DNA from: Janthinobacterium agaricidamnosum
GTDB lineage: Bacteria; Pseudomonadota; Gammaproteobacteria; Burkholderiales; Burkholderiaceae_D
Length of the DNA stretch: 64,000 nt
Assembly: GCF_003667705.1 (NCBI RefSeq)
Contig: NZ_CP033019.1
Span: 744,001-808,000, forward strand
Direction of reading: 5' to 3'
Each line of letters starts with the position of its first letter. The first letter of the stretch is position 1. The position numbers and the translations under genes were made by a program. Positions 1 to 11,100 of the stretch are shown here, in pieces. The notes beneath the pieces are model-generated. The model did not search any database. It had not been told where the DNA came from and saw only the letters and a program-made list of their open reading frames with translations.

Positions 1-398
1 CGGCGATCAATTGCCCCAACAACACGGCTTGCGAGGCAGGTGAATACGGCTATCCTAAGCTGCTGGCCAAGCTGGGTGTCAACTGGGACCGCGGTGCTTG
101 GGCGGCGACGACGAGCGCCAACTTCACTTCGCATTACCACGTGGACCGGACACCGTCGGCGACGATCAACCTTTACTACGACGAGTACGCGAACGGCCTG
201 ATGATCCCGAGCGCGACCCTGGTTGACGCCTCGCTGTCCTACAGCGGCTTCAAGAACCTGGTGCTGCGTGGTGGCGTCAATAACGTGTTCGACCGTGCGC
301 CGGCATTCGATCCATCGTCGAACATCGGCTACGACACCGCCTACGGCAATCCGCGTGGCCGCTACATCTACATGTCGGCGTCGTACTCCTTCAAATGA
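1..398 (+). CDS. TonB-dependent receptor, C-terminal fragment
   Basis: The reading frame is open from the first bases and ends at 398, so only about the last 130 residues of the gene are present. The visible part has alternating aromatic and polar segments, a GGVNNVFDRAP motif typical of the penultimate strands of TonB-dependent receptor barrels, and a terminal aromatic residue in the ending SYSFK, the usual outer-membrane assembly signal. Substrate cannot be told from this fragment. The two cysteines near the start of the fragment (NCPNNTAC) resemble a loop disulfide. A strong intrinsic terminator follows about 70 bases after the stop. Confidence 0.8.
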   Translation, partial: AINCPNNTACEAGEYGYPKLLAKLGVNWDRGAWAATTSANFTSHYHVDRTPSATINLYYDEYANGLMIPSATLVDASLSYSGFKNLVLRGGVNNVFDRAPAFDPSSNIGYDTAYGNPRGRYIYMSASYSFK

Positions 399-465
399 CG
401 TGAGGGTGGACTGACAGGCGGGGCGGGCCGATTTGCGGCGCGCCCCGCAGCGGCGTACGTCGCGA

Positions 466-492
466 AAAACCGGGCCTGGCCCGGTTTTTTTT
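466..492 (+). terminator. Intrinsic terminator after the receptor fragment
   Basis: AACCGGGC-CTG-GCCCGGTT forms a near-perfect hairpin followed by a run of eight T. It separates the receptor gene from tkt. Confidence 0.85.
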
Positions 493-642
493 CGCCCCTG
501 CCGGGCGCAAGCGGCACAAGCTGCGGCGGCGCGCGTTGCGCGGTTTGATTTTTCCCCTTGCTGGTCTGGTAAAATACATAGCTCTGACTGCGCCCAGCTG
601 CGCTGCAAACGAATTTAAACTCCGCGACTGACCCACACCATC

Positions 643-2640
643 ATGACAACTACGCTCCCGACTACCAAAATGGCCAATGCGATCCGCGCACTGGCAATGG
701 ACGCTGTACAAAAGGCCAATTCCGGCCATCCAGGCATGCCGATGGGCATGGCCGAGATCGCAGTTGCCCTGTGGAGTGGTCACTATCGCCACAATCCCGC
801 GAACCCGAAATGGCAAAACCGCGACCGTTTCCTGTTGTCGAACGGCCACGGCTCGATGCTGCACTACGCGCTGCTGCACCTGACGGGCTACGACCTGTCG
901 ATGGATGACATCAAGGCCTTCCGCCAGATGCATTCGAAAACCCCGGGTCACCCGGAAGTCGATATCACGCCCGGCGTGGAAACGACCACCGGCCCGCTGG
1001 GCCAGGGCATTGCCAACGCCGTCGGCATGGCCCTGTCGGAGCAATTGCTGGCCGCTGAATTCAACAAGCCTGGCCACGACATCGTCAACCACTACACCTA
1101 CGCCTTCGTCGGCGATGGTTGCCTGATGGAAGGTATTTCGCACGAAGTGTGCGCACTGGCCGGCACCCTGGGCCTGAATAAACTGATCGCCCTGTACGAT
1201 GACAACGGCATTTCCATCGACGGCAAAGTCGAAGGCTGGTTCACGGACGACACCCCGGCCCGCTTCGAAGCGTACGGCTGGAACGTCATCCGCGCCGTCG
1301 ACGGTCACGATGTGGCCGCCGTCGCCGCCGCCATCGCCGCCGCCAAGACCGCATCGAAGCCAACCCTGATCTGCTGCAAGACCATCATCGGCAAGGGTTC
1401 GCCGAACCTGCAAGGCGGCGACAAGGTCCACGGCGCCGCGCTGGGCGACAAGGAAATCGCTGCCGTGCGCGAATACATCGGCTGGGATGCCGCCCCGTTC
1501 GAAATGCCGGCCGACGTGTACGCCGCGTGGGACGCCAAGAAGCAGGGCGCCCTGCTGGAAGCGGACTGGAACGAGCGCTTTGCCGCCTACAGCCGCGAAT
1601 TCCCGCAGCAAGCCGCTGAACTGACCCGCCGCATGCAAGGCGAACTGCCACAGGCATTCGAAGCGGCCCTGAGCGCCGCCATCGCGTCCTGCGTCGAGAA
1701 GAAAGAAAACATCGCTACCCGCAAGGCCAGCCAGAACGCCATCCAGGCACTGGCTTCGTCGCTGCCGGAATTCCTCGGCGGCTCGGCCGACCTGACCGGT
1801 TCGAACCTGACCAACTGGAAAGAGTGCGTGGCCGTGCGTTCGGGCCAGCCTGGCAACCACATCAACTACGGCGTGCGCGAATTCGGCATGAGCGCCATCA
1901 TGAACGGCATCACCCTGCACGGCGGCTACATCCCGTTCGGCGCCACGTTCCTGACGTTCTCCGACTACAGCCGCAATGCCCTGCGCATGGCCGCCCTGAT
2001 GAAACTGCGTTCGATCTTCGTGTTTACCCACGATTCGATCGGCCTGGGCGAAGACGGCCCGACGCACCAATCGGTCGAGCACGTCTCGTCGATGCGCCTG
2101 ATCCCGAACCTGGACAACTGGCGTCCATGCGACACTGTCGAGTCGGCTGCCGCCTGGGGCGCCGCCGTGCGCCGCAAGGATGGCCCGTCGACCCTGATCT
2201 TCTCGCGCCAGAACCTGCCGTACCAGGAGCGTAGCGCCGAACAGATCGAGAACATCTACCGCGGCGGCTATGTGCTCAACGACGTGCTTGAGCCCAAGGC
2301 GATCCTGATCGCCACCGGTTCCGAAGTGGAACTGGCCGTCGCCGCCGCCAGCGCGCTGGCCTCGGAAGGCATCAACGTGCGCGTCGTGTCGATGCCGTCG
2401 ACCGATGTCTACGACCGCCAGGACGCCGCCTACAAGGCCAGCGTGCTGACGAAAGGTGTGCCGCGCGTGGCCATCGAAGCGGGCGTGACCAGCTTCTGGT
2501 ACAAATACGTGGGCCTGGAAGGCGCCGTGGTCGGTATCGACACGTTCGGCGAATCGGCGCCGGCTGGCGTGCTGTTCAAGCACTTCGGCTTCACGGTCGA
2601 GAACGTCGTCGCCAAGGTGAAAGCCGTTATCGCTGGCTAA
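643..2640 (+). CDS. tkt: Transketolase
   Basis: This 665-residue protein has the length and motifs of bacterial transketolase. It is the thiamine-diphosphate enzyme that moves two-carbon ketol units between sugar phosphates in the pentose phosphate pathway. The ThDP/Mg motif begins at GDG (157-159) and ends around Asn188. SGHPG lies near residue 27-31. The pyrimidine-domain motif [15 protein letters not shown] carries the expected histidines. The C-terminal domain has the usual [10 protein letters not shown] segment. It lies 76 bases upstream of gap on the same strand, so pentose phosphate and glycolytic functions are probably co-transcribed. A weak promoter-like pair (TTGATT at 545, TAAAAT at 570, spacing 19) precedes it. 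Confidence 0.97.
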   Translation: MTTTLPTTKMANAIRALAMDAVQKANSGHPGMPMGMAEIAVALWSGHYRHNPANPKWQNRDRFLLSNGHGSMLHYALLHLTGYDLSMDDIKAFRQMHSKTPGHPEVDITPGVETTTGPLGQGIANAVGMALSEQLLAAEFNKPGHDIVNHYTYAFVGDGCLMEGISHEVCALAGTLGLNKLIALYDDNGISIDGKVEGWFTDDTPARFEAYGWNVIRAVDGHDVAAVAAAIAAAKTASKPTLICCKTIIGKGSPNLQGGDKVHGAALGDKEIAAVREYIGWDAAPFEMPADVYAAWDAKKQGALLEADWNERFAAYSREFPQQAAELTRRMQGELPQAFEAALSAAIASCVEKKENIATRKASQNAIQALASSLPEFLGGSADLTGSNLTNWKECVAVRSGQPGNHINYGVREFGMSAIMNGITLHGGYIPFGATFLTFSDYSRNALRMAALMKLRSIFVFTHDSIGLGEDGPTHQSVEHVSSMRLIPNLDNWRPCDTVESAAAWGAAVRRKDGPSTLIFSRQNLPYQERSAEQIENIYRGGYVLNDVLEPKAILIATGSEVELAVAAASALASEGINVRVVSMPSTDVYDRQDAAYKASVLTKGVPRVAIEAGVTSFWYKYVGLEGAVVGIDTFGESAPAGVLFKHFGFTVENVVAKVKAVIAG

Positions 2641-2716
2641 TATTGATTTTTAACGGTCCTGGCGATGTTGTCGCCGGGGGCGTGCATGTACCTTCTTTTT
2701 TAATCAGGAGCAGAGT

Positions 2717-3727
2717 ATGACGATCAAAGTTGCAATCAATGGCTACGGCCGCATCGGCCGTAATGTGTTGCGCGCTTTCTACGAAGGCGGCAAGAAACAG
2801 GATATCCAGATCGTTGCCATCAACGACCTGGGCGATGCCAAATCGAACGCCCACCTGACCCGCTACGACACTGCGCACGGCAAGTTCCCGGGCACGGTCA
2901 CCGTCGAAGGCGACAACATGATCGTCAATGGCGATCCGATCCGCGTATTCGCACAGCGCAATCCTGCTGAAATCCCATGGGGCGAGCTGGGCGTGGACGT
3001 CGTGCTGGAATGCACGGGCTTCTTCACCACCAAAGAGAAGGCTTCGGCTCACTTGAAGGGCGGCGCGAAAAAAGTCATCATCTCGGCACCCGGCGGCAAA
3101 GACGTCGATGCGACCGTCGTGTTCGGCGTGAACCACTCGGTGCTGAAATCGACCGACACCGTCATCTCGAACGCGTCGTGCACCACCAACTGCCTGGCAC
3201 CGCTGGTCAAGCCATTGAACGACGCCATCGGCATCGAAACGGGCCTGATGACCACCGTGCACGCCTACACCAACGACCAGGTGCTGTCCGACGTGATGCA
3301 TGAAGATCTGCGCCGCGCCCGTTCGGCCACCATGAGCATGATCCCGACCAAGACGGGCGCCGCCGCCGCCGTGGGCCTGGTGCTGCCTGAGCTGAATGGC
3401 AAGCTGGACGGCTTCGCCATCCGCGTGCCGACCATCAACGTGTCGCTGGTCGACCTGTCCTTCATCGCCAAGCGCGACACCACCGTGGAAGAAGTCAACG
3501 CGCTGATGAAAGCCGCGTCGGAAGGCGCCCTGGAAGGCATCCTGACCTACCAGACCGAACCGCTGGTCTCGATCGACTTCAACCACAACCCGGCTTCGTC
3601 GAACTTCGATTCGACCCTGACCAAGGTGTCGGGCCGTCTGGTGAAAGTATCGTCGTGGTACGACAATGAGTGGGGTTTCTCGAACCGCATGCTCGACACC
3701 ACCGTCGCACTGATGTCGGCCAAGTAA
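2717..3727 (+). CDS. gap: Glyceraldehyde-3-phosphate dehydrogenase, type I
   Basis: The 336-residue protein carries out NAD-dependent oxidation and phosphorylation of glyceraldehyde 3-phosphate in glycolysis and gluconeogenesis. The N-terminal Rossmann motif INGYGRIGR is at residues 7-15. The catalytic cysteine is Cys155 in SNASCTTNC, the partner histidine is in TTVHAYTND, and the C-terminal [13 protein letters not shown] motif is intact. An AGGAG ribosome binding site lies 6 bases before the ATG. The gene follows tkt and is closed by a bidirectional terminator, so pgk and pyk are not part of this unit here. Confidence 0.97.
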   Translation: MTIKVAINGYGRIGRNVLRAFYEGGKKQDIQIVAINDLGDAKSNAHLTRYDTAHGKFPGTVTVEGDNMIVNGDPIRVFAQRNPAEIPWGELGVDVVLECTGFFTTKEKASAHLKGGAKKVIISAPGGKDVDATVVFGVNHSVLKSTDTVISNASCTTNCLAPLVKPLNDAIGIETGLMTTVHAYTNDQVLSDVMHEDLRRARSATMSMIPTKTGAAAAVGLVLPELNGKLDGFAIRVPTINVSLVDLSFIAKRDTTVEEVNALMKAASEGALEGILTYQTEPLVSIDFNHNPASSNFDSTLTKVSGRLVKVSSWYDNEWGFSNRMLDTTVALMSAK

Positions 3728-3743
3728 TTTTGTGACCGCATAA

Positions 3744-3772
3744 GAAAAAACGCCCTTCGGGGCGTTTTTTTA
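3744..3772. terminator. Bidirectional intrinsic terminator between gap and the DUF1275 gene
   Basis: AAAAAACGCCC-TTC-GGGGCGTTTTTTT is a GC stem flanked by A on one side and T on the other, so it can end transcription from both convergent genes. It touches the stop codon of the minus-strand gene. Confidence 0.85.
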
Positions 3773-4552
3773 TTCATGGCTGTGCGAATAAAAACGGCGC
3801 CGGTAGAAGCGCCACAAGACGCGCAAGTCGCGCAGCACGGGCACGCCCGATAGCAGGGTCAGCACGCCGGCGAGCAGGATGGTGGCGGCGGGAAAGCCGA
3901 TGTGCTTGAAGGCCAGTGCGCCGCTGACGCCGCCGATGAAGAAGCAGCTGATCAGCAGGCTGTGCGTCCTGAGCTTGCCGCGGTTGACCTTGACCATGCG
4001 GTCCGGCAGGTGGCGCCGGTTGTAATACGCCATCTTGCCCAGTTCGATGCCGATGTCGGTGGACAGCCCCGTCACATGCGTGGTGCGGATGACGGCGCCC
4101 GAAATCTTGGTGATGATGGCGTTCTGCAAGCCCATGACAAAGCACAGCAGCAAGATGGTGACGGGGCCCAGCACGTCGGGCATGGCGGCCAGGTAATTGC
4201 CCGTCAGGCCGAACAGCAGCAACAGCGCCGCTTCCAGCAGCAGGCTGGCGGCAAACTGGCTGTGCAGCCGGCGCCGCTTGCCCCAGTTCACCATGATGGC
4301 CGTGACGGCCGCGCCGCTGACAAAGGCCAGCCAGGCGCCCAGCGCGGCCAGGGCTACCGTGACGTTGCCCAGCGCCAGGTCGTCCGCCATGCCCGAGACG
4401 ATGCCCGTCATGTGCGAGGTATAGCCGCCGATGGCAAGAAAGCCGCCCGCGTTGACGGCGCCCGCCACCAGCGCCAGCACGCAGCCCAGCTGCAGATTGG
4501 CTTGCGTATCGCGCGCCGATCCGCTCAGACGGGACAGGTAATGGAGCGGCAT
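3770..4552 (-). CDS. DUF1275 (YoaK-like) membrane protein
   Basis: This 260-residue hydrophobic protein has about six predicted membrane segments and matches the DUF1275/YoaK family in the N-terminal pattern of LxxVAGAVNAGGFLAIGGYTSHMTG and the later MGLQNAIITKISG and RTTHVTG motifs. Members are inner-membrane proteins without a firmly established function; transport has been suggested. The end of the protein is basic (RRRFYSHSHE). It lies 27 bases downstream of a secreted Cache-domain gene on the same strand and may be co-transcribed with it. A purine-rich GAGGA lies rather far (about 12 bases) before the ATG, so the start is reasonable but not proven. Confidence 0.85.
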   Translation of the reverse strand: MPLHYLSRLSGSARDTQANLQLGCVLALVAGAVNAGGFLAIGGYTSHMTGIVSGMADDLALGNVTVALAALGAWLAFVSGAAVTAIMVNWGKRRRLHSQFAASLLLEAALLLLFGLTGNYLAAMPDVLGPVTILLLCFVMGLQNAIITKISGAVIRTTHVTGLSTDIGIELGKMAYYNRRHLPDRMVKVNRGKLRTHSLLISCFFIGGVSGALAFKHIGFPAATILLAGVLTLLSGVPVLRDLRVLWRFYRRRFYSHSHE

Positions 4553-4579
4553 GCGGGCGCGTTTTCCTCTTGCCGTGGC

Positions 4580-5071
4580 TTATTTATAGATGCCGGAACC
4601 GACGATCATATTGTCGACCCGTTCGATGTAGCCGGATTTTTGTTCGACCACCTTGGTCAGGGGGTTGGGCCACTTGAAGTCTACCCAGCCGCGTCCGGCC
4701 GGCGTGCTGGCCGTGGCGATCAGCGACTTGATGACGGCCTTGCCTTCATTGTCCTTCAGGTCGATCAGGTTCTTGCCGACCATCTTGGGATTGTTGCCGT
4801 GCGCCAGGGTGACGCCATTCATGTCGTACACATAAATGTACAGGTCACGGTCATGGAAGCTGGTGTTGGCGGGATCGGCAATGGCGGCAAAGGCCTTTTC
4901 CTTGCCGTCGGCCTTGATCATGGCCACGGCGCGCTTGGTCATGGCGATGGCTTCATCCGCGCTGCCTCTGGGGGCGGCCCATGCCGTTGCCGGCATGGCG
5001 CAAAGGATGAAACTGGCAACGAGGGCGTGGATGCCCGTTTTTACACTTGCCGTTTTTACACTTGTCTTCAT
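4580..5071 (-). CDS. Secreted single-Cache-domain protein
   Basis: The protein has a signal peptide (ending near ATAWA-AP) and a single Cache-type sensor domain with the DLYIYVYDMNGVTLAHG and WVDFKWPNP motifs typical of sCache_2. No membrane anchor or output domain follows, so it is probably a periplasmic small-molecule binding protein. The start was set at 5071 because AGGAGACAG lies just upstream; a longer frame begins at 5152 but would add a non-signal-like extension. The signal region contains a short repeat (KTSVKTASVKTG). It precedes the DUF1275 gene by 27 bases. The ligand is unknown; small carboxylates are common for this domain class. Confidence 0.8.
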   Translation of the reverse strand: MKTSVKTASVKTGIHALVASFILCAMPATAWAAPRGSADEAIAMTKRAVAMIKADGKEKAFAAIADPANTSFHDRDLYIYVYDMNGVTLAHGNNPKMVGKNLIDLKDNEGKAVIKSLIATASTPAGRGWVDFKWPNPLTKVVEQKSGYIERVDNMIVGSGIYK

Positions 5072-5167
5072 ACGCTGTCTCCTGGTATGGGCAACCCCGG
5101 CGCGGCCTGTTGTACGGCACCACTGGGAAGTGGAGTTGCCTGTACGTATCATACGCCGGCGCCGGGC

Positions 5168-7924
5168 TTATGCAATCGTTGCGGGAAAGATCGTGTGCCA
5201 CAGGCGCATCACGTTGTCCGCATGCACGCGCACCCGCTCCGGTTCCACCCGGGCCAGGTCCTGCCCTTGCAGGCGCAGCTGATGCTGCAGCTTGCGCAGC
5301 GTGCGGTAGGCGTCGGCAACCGAAGCGGCCAGGCCGGCGTCGATCAGGCCCAGCTCGCCGCACAGGCGCAGCAGGGCGATATTGCCCGAGTTGGCCGTCA
5401 GCTGCGGATACTGCGCCGCATGCTGCAGCACCAGGTATTGCACCATGAACTCGATGTCGATCATGCCGCCCGGATCCTGTTTCAGATCAAAGCTGCCGGG
5501 ACGGGGCGGATGCGCATCGAGCATCTTCTTGCGCATGGCCACCACTTCACCCTTGAGCGGACCGTTTTCCGGGCGCTCCTTGCGCAGGATCGTGTCGCGG
5601 ATGCGCTCGAAATGCTTGCCGATGCTGACGTCGCCCGCGCAAAAGCGCGCGCGCGTGAGCGCCTGGTGTTCCCACACCCAGGCCGCGCTGCTCTGGTAGC
5701 GCTCGAACGCCTGCACGCTGGACACCAGCATGCCGGAGGCGCCGTCGGGGCGCAGCGCGATGTCGATGTCGAACAGGATGCCGGCCGAAGTGTGCGAGGT
5801 CATCCAGGTGATGAAACGCTGCGCCAGCTTGGCGTACAGGCCGGGCGCTTCCTGGTCGTCGTCGTCGAACAGGAAGATGACGTCAAGGTCGGAGACATAG
5901 CCCAGTTCTTTGCCGCCCAGCTTGCCATATGCGATGACGGCGAATTTCGGCACCTCGCGGTGGCGCGCAGGTAACGTTTGCCAGACGGCTTGCACGGTGG
6001 CGGCGACGATGATGTCGGCCAGCTGCGACAGGTAATCGGCCAGCTTTTCCACGCTCAGGTCGCCCGCCAGGTCTTGCGCCAGGCACTGGAACAGCTGCGC
6101 GTGGTGCATTTCACGCAGGATATCCATCTGCCGCTCCGTGTCGCCGGGGGCGTCGTCGAGCTGGCGCTGCAGGTCCAGCGCCAGCGCGGCCGGGTCGGGC
6201 ACCGTGTTGCGGATGCGTTCATCGAGCAGCTCGTCGAGCAGGATCGGGTGCTGCGTGAGGAAGGTGGCGGCCCAGCCGCTGGCGCACACCATGCGCACCA
6301 CGCGCTCGAGCGTGTGCGGGTACTCTGTCAGCAATGACAGATAAGCCGAGCGGCGCGCGATCGCTTCCAGGAAATCGAGCAGCCGGCCCAGGGTGGCCAG
6401 CTGGCTGGCATTGCCGTTGGACACGGAGCAATCGGTGATCAGGGGCAGGGCGGAATTGACGAGGGCCACCAGACGCGTGCGGCTCGCTTCGGGCAAGGAT
6501 TGCAGGCGCGGTGCTTGCCACGTGGCCAGCAAACGGCGCGCGCAAGCGGCCGGTTCATGGAAACCCATGGCGGCAAAGCGCGCCTCGATGGCTTCCTGCT
6601 GGTCGGACGCGGCGCAGTCGTTCGACGTCTGCGGGTCGATGCCCGTGTCGGCCGGCGGCGTGCCGCTGCTCTTGTCGCTGAACATTTCGTCGAACTGGCC
6701 GGCGACAAACACGCGGTGCGCTTCCAGCCGGGCCAGCAGGGTAGCGACGTCGGGCAGGCCCATCATCTGCGCCACCACCAGGCGGTCGGCGTCATTCGCG
6801 GGCAGGGTGTGTGTCTGTGCATCGTCAAGATACTGCAGCCGGTGTTCGAGGTTGCGCAGGAAAGTGTAGGAACCAAGCAACTGTTCCACGATGGCCGGTT
6901 CCAGCAAGCCCTTGTCCGCCACCGTACGCAGGGTGGCGCGCGTGGAGCGCTCGCGCAGCTCGGCGTCGCGCCCACCGCGTATCAATTGGAATACTTGCGC
7001 GAGGAATTCGATTTCGCGGATACCGCCACGGCCCAGCTTGACGTTGTTGCTGCGGTCCGGGTGCAGCCGTTCCTGGCGGTTGACCTCGGCGCGGATCTGG
7101 CCGTGCATGGTGCGGATGGCGTCGATGACGCCGAAATCGAGGTAGCGGCGGAAGACGAAGGGCCGCACGATGGCGTCGAGCGCGGCGATGTCCTCCGGCT
7201 TGCCCGTCACGGCGCGCGCCTTGACCCAGGCGTAACGCTCCCATTCGCGGCCCTGCACGATCAGGTATTGCTCCACCATGCCCAGGCTGGCGGCCAGCGG
7301 ACCCGAGTTGCCGTTCGGACGCAAGGCCATGTCCACGCGGAAAGTAAATCCGTCCTGTGTGATTTCGGCCAGGGCGGCGATCAGTTTCTTGCCCATGCGA
7401 ATGAAAAACTCGTGGTTGGACAGGCTGCGCTGGCCCGGCAAGGTCGCTTGCGTGTCGCCATCTTCCGGATACACAAAGATCAGGTCAATATCCGACGAGA
7501 CGTTGAGTTCGCCGCCGCCCTGCTTGCCCATCGCCAACACCATCAAGGCCTGTTCCTCGCCCGATTCCTCGCCGACAGGCATGCCGTGCAGGGCCACCAT
7601 TTCGTCCATGATGGCGTCCACATGCGTGCGGATGGCGAAATCGGCAAAGCCCGTCATGGCCGTGACGACTTCATGCAAGTCGGCCTGACCGCCAAGATCG
7701 CGCGCGATCAGACCGCAGACAAGCAGATTGCGCAGGCGGCGCATGGCCCGCTCGGGCGGCAGCGGCGGCATGGCGGCGTTCGATTGCCCGGCCAGCGCGG
7801 CGGCAAAGTCAAGCCCGTCCAGCGGCGCGCGCACCAGTTGCGCTACCTGCGCGGCGCGCTCGGGGGCGGCGTCCAGCCAGCGCTGGTAGAAACGGGAGGC
7901 GGAGATCAAAGGCTGTGTGCTCAT
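5168..7924 (-). CDS. glnE: Bifunctional glutamine synthetase adenylyltransferase / adenylyl-removing enzyme
   Basis: GlnE adds AMP to glutamine synthetase or removes it in answer to PII and glutamine, controlling nitrogen assimilation. Both nucleotidyltransferase domains are present and look active. The N-terminal removase half has SSDIDLIF with Asp145 and Asp147, and the C-terminal adenylylase half has VSDLDVIF. A linker rich in helices joins them. With the ATG at 7924 the protein has 918 residues, close to the family length. The frame is open up to 8104, but the extra 60 residues are not family-like. It stands alone on the minus strand, divergent from yhdP. Confidence 0.95.
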   Translation of the reverse strand: MSTQPLISASRFYQRWLDAAPERAAQVAQLVRAPLDGLDFAAALAGQSNAAMPPLPPERAMRRLRNLLVCGLIARDLGGQADLHEVVTAMTGFADFAIRTHVDAIMDEMVALHGMPVGEESGEEQALMVLAMGKQGGGELNVSSDIDLIFVYPEDGDTQATLPGQRSLSNHEFFIRMGKKLIAALAEITQDGFTFRVDMALRPNGNSGPLAASLGMVEQYLIVQGREWERYAWVKARAVTGKPEDIAALDAIVRPFVFRRYLDFGVIDAIRTMHGQIRAEVNRQERLHPDRSNNVKLGRGGIREIEFLAQVFQLIRGGRDAELRERSTRATLRTVADKGLLEPAIVEQLLGSYTFLRNLEHRLQYLDDAQTHTLPANDADRLVVAQMMGLPDVATLLARLEAHRVFVAGQFDEMFSDKSSGTPPADTGIDPQTSNDCAASDQQEAIEARFAAMGFHEPAACARRLLATWQAPRLQSLPEASRTRLVALVNSALPLITDCSVSNGNASQLATLGRLLDFLEAIARRSAYLSLLTEYPHTLERVVRMVCASGWAATFLTQHPILLDELLDERIRNTVPDPAALALDLQRQLDDAPGDTERQMDILREMHHAQLFQCLAQDLAGDLSVEKLADYLSQLADIIVAATVQAVWQTLPARHREVPKFAVIAYGKLGGKELGYVSDLDVIFLFDDDDQEAPGLYAKLAQRFITWMTSHTSAGILFDIDIALRPDGASGMLVSSVQAFERYQSSAAWVWEHQALTRARFCAGDVSIGKHFERIRDTILRKERPENGPLKGEVVAMRKKMLDAHPPRPGSFDLKQDPGGMIDIEFMVQYLVLQHAAQYPQLTANSGNIALLRLCGELGLIDAGLAASVADAYRTLRKLQHQLRLQGQDLARVEPERVRVHADNVMRLWHTIFPATIA

Positions 7925-8159
7925 GGTATCGGTAAGGGTCTCGTGGATGCTGCGTGCATGTTCTTGTTTAACTTGGCTGCGAACGGCGGGGGATGCGGTA
8001 AAATTGTGCCGCCGGCCCAATACCGCCGGTAGTGCGTGCTCTTCCGAACGATGGTAAGGGAGGCTTTGCTCAGACGCAAGCGCAAGGATGCAGGCGCGCA
8101 CCACGAATGCAGACGATTTTTGCCATTATTTGACGCCGGGCCAGTTTATTAGCTTATTG

Positions 8160-11100
8160 ATGCAAAAACCGCCAGAAGCAAGCGTGACAGAGCATGTGCC
8201 CTTGGCCCTGCGCTGGCAGCGGCTGCGTGCCGCCTATCGCCTGGCCAACCTGGCCACCCACCATGTGCTGGGTTTTACCATCAAACTGGTGCTGCTCGCG
8301 TATTTCGCCTTCGCCGTGCTGTTTTTATTCCTGCGCTACGCGATCCTTCCGAATATCGATTATTACAAAGGCGATATCGAGCGGGCGGCCAGCCGCGCGC
8401 TGGGCAACCCTGTCAGCATTGCGCGTATTTATGCCTCCTGGCATGGCGTGCGGCCCAATCTCTTCTTCGGCGACGTGACCCTGCGCGACCAGGCGGGCCG
8501 CCAGGCGCTGAGCCTGCCGAGCATATCGGCCACCGTGTCGTGGTGGAGCGTGCTCGGTTCCGTGCGCTTCACTACCCTGGAAATCACGCGGCCCGACCTG
8601 GACGTACGGCGCAGCAAGGATGGCAAGCTGTATGTGGCCGGGGTGTTGATCGACAGCACGCAAGGCAGCGATGGCAAGGGCGCCGACTGGCTGCTGTCGC
8701 AGCATGACATCATTATTCGCGACGGCAAGGTGCGCTGGACGGACGAAGCGCGCGGCACGCCGGAGCTGGCTTTGTCCCAGGTCAATCTGCTGCTGCGCAA
8801 CCGCTGGCGCAGCCACAGGCTGGGCTTGCAGGCCACGCCGCCCGCCAGCCTGGCCGCGCCCATCGATGTGCGCGCTCACTTCACGCATCCGCCTTTCAGC
8901 ACACGCATCTCCGATGTATCGATGTGGAAGGGCGAGCTGTACGCCGACCTGAAAAACGCCGACCTGGCCGCCTGGCGCCGCTACCTCGATTACCCGTTCG
9001 AGCTGAGCCAGGGCAAGGGCGCGCTGCGCGCCTGGCTGAGCCTGGATCACGCGCGCCTGGCCGGCTTCACGGCCGACGTGGGCTTGACCGAGGTGCAGGC
9101 GCAGCTGGGCGAGCATATCGCGCCGCTCGACCTGCTGTCGGTCAGCGGACGCATTTCGGCCAAAGAAGAGCTGTCGGCGCAGGTGCCCGACGGTAAGCCC
9201 ACTTTTGGCGTGAATGGCCATCAGGTGGAGTTGACGAATTTCGCGGTGGAAACCCGCGATGGCCTCAGCCTGCCGCCCACGACCTTGTCCGAGCGTTTCA
9301 TCGCTGCCACGAAGCGCAAGCCGGCGCGCACGGAAATCACGGCCAAATCGCTCGATTTGCAAACCCTGGCCGCGCTGGCCGACAAGCTGCCGCTGGGCGA
9401 GCAGCAGCGCCAGCGCCTCGACGCCCTGGCACCGCGCGGGCGTTTGCAGGATTTTTCAGCGCAATGGGAAGGCGAGATGGCCACCCCCGCCAGCTACCGT
9501 CTGCGCGGCAAGCTCATCGATCTGGGCCTGAATGCGCAGCCGGCGCGCCTGGCCGTGGCGAAGACGGCGACCAGCCCCGCGCAGGCCGCCGCGCCCGCCA
9601 TTCCCGGCTTCGATAAGCTCAGCGGCAGCATCGACGCCAATGACAAGGGCGGCACCATTGCCATCGACGCGCAGGACCTGGTGCTGCAATTGCCCACGTA
9701 CTTGAGTGAGCCGGCCTTGCCGTTCGAACAATTCGCCATGCAGGCGCGCTGGACGTTTGAAGCGGCCAATATGCTGCGAGTCGAGCTGGACAAGCTCGAT
9801 TTCAATCAGCAAGGCTTGCGCGTCGCCTTGCAAGGCACGCACCGGATGCCGCTCGACGGCAAGAACCTGGGGCAGGTCGATTTGACGGGCACGATCGACA
9901 ATTTCCAGATCAACACCATCGGCCGCTACCTGCCGCTGCAAACGCCCGAGCACCTGCGCCACTGGCTGACGGGGGCGCTGGAAGGCGGCATGGCGCACGA
10001 TGTCAGCCTGCGCCTGCGCGGCGAACTCGAACATTTTCCCTTCAAGGCCGACACGCCCGCCCAGCGGAATGCCGCCCAGCGCAATCGCGGCGACTTCCGC
10101 GTGGCCGGCAAGATCGAGAATGGCAAGCTGAACTATGCGCCCGGCGAATTTGCGGAAAGCGGTCCGCTGGCGGGCAAGGCGCCCCTGTGGCCGCAGGCGG
10201 AAAAGATCAAGGGCAGTTTTGTGTTCGAGCGGGCGCGCATGGAAATTCGCGGCGACACGGCCACCACGGGCGGCGTGGCCTTGACGAATGTCAAAGCCGT
10301 GATCCCCGACCTGACCGTCTTCGACACCTTGCTTGACATTGAAGGCAATGCGGCCGGCCCGATGCAGGAATTCCTCAAGTACGTGACGGCCAGCCCCGTG
10401 CTGGGCTGGATCGAGCATTTCACGGACGAAACGACGGCGACGGGCAACGCCAGGCTGGCCCTCAAACTGCACTTGCCGATCGAGCGCATGCTCGAGTCGA
10501 CCGTGCAGGGCAGCTTGCAGCTGGCGGGCAACGACGTGGTGCTGTTCCACGACATGCCGCCCGTGCTGGGCACGCAGGGCAAGATCGAGTTCAACGAAAA
10601 GGGCGTCAACCTCAATGGCTTGAATGGCAGCCTGCTGGGCGGGCCGCTGGCCATCTCGGGCGGCACGCAGGCGGACAGTTCGATTCAAGTGAAAATCGCC
10701 GGCAACATGACCATCGACGGCTTGCGCAAGACCTATCCGGCGCCCGTGCTGCAGCGCCTGGCGAAACATTTGAATGGCGGCGCGCGCTACAATGGCTTGA
10801 TTACGGCGCGCGACCACCAGGTGGTGGTCAATGTCGAGTCGCCGCTGACGGGCCTGGGCCTGGATTTCCCCGCTCCCCTGAAAAAGCCGGCCGGCGACAG
10901 CCTGCCCGTGAAATTCACCCTGACGGGCAATGCGGCCAATGGCGCGGGCCTGCGCACGGATGATATCCGTATCGCGCTCGGCTCCGGCATCGCTGCCCGT
11001 TACCAGCGCCAGAAGCAGGGCAAGGACGCCTGGCGCCTGGTGCGCGGCGGCATCGGCGTGAACGTGCCGGCGCCCGAGCCCGATAGCGGCATGATGCTTA

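Noticed and set aside
391..2583. 730-residue minus-strand frame opposite tkt
   Set aside because: It is the antisense shadow of tkt: composition is His/Gly/Arg/Val-rich, there is no family motif, and the plus strand carries a complete enzyme.
3902..5974. Long plus-strand frame across the DUF1275, Cache and glnE genes
   Set aside because: It runs antisense through three supported genes and shows no coherent protein sequence.
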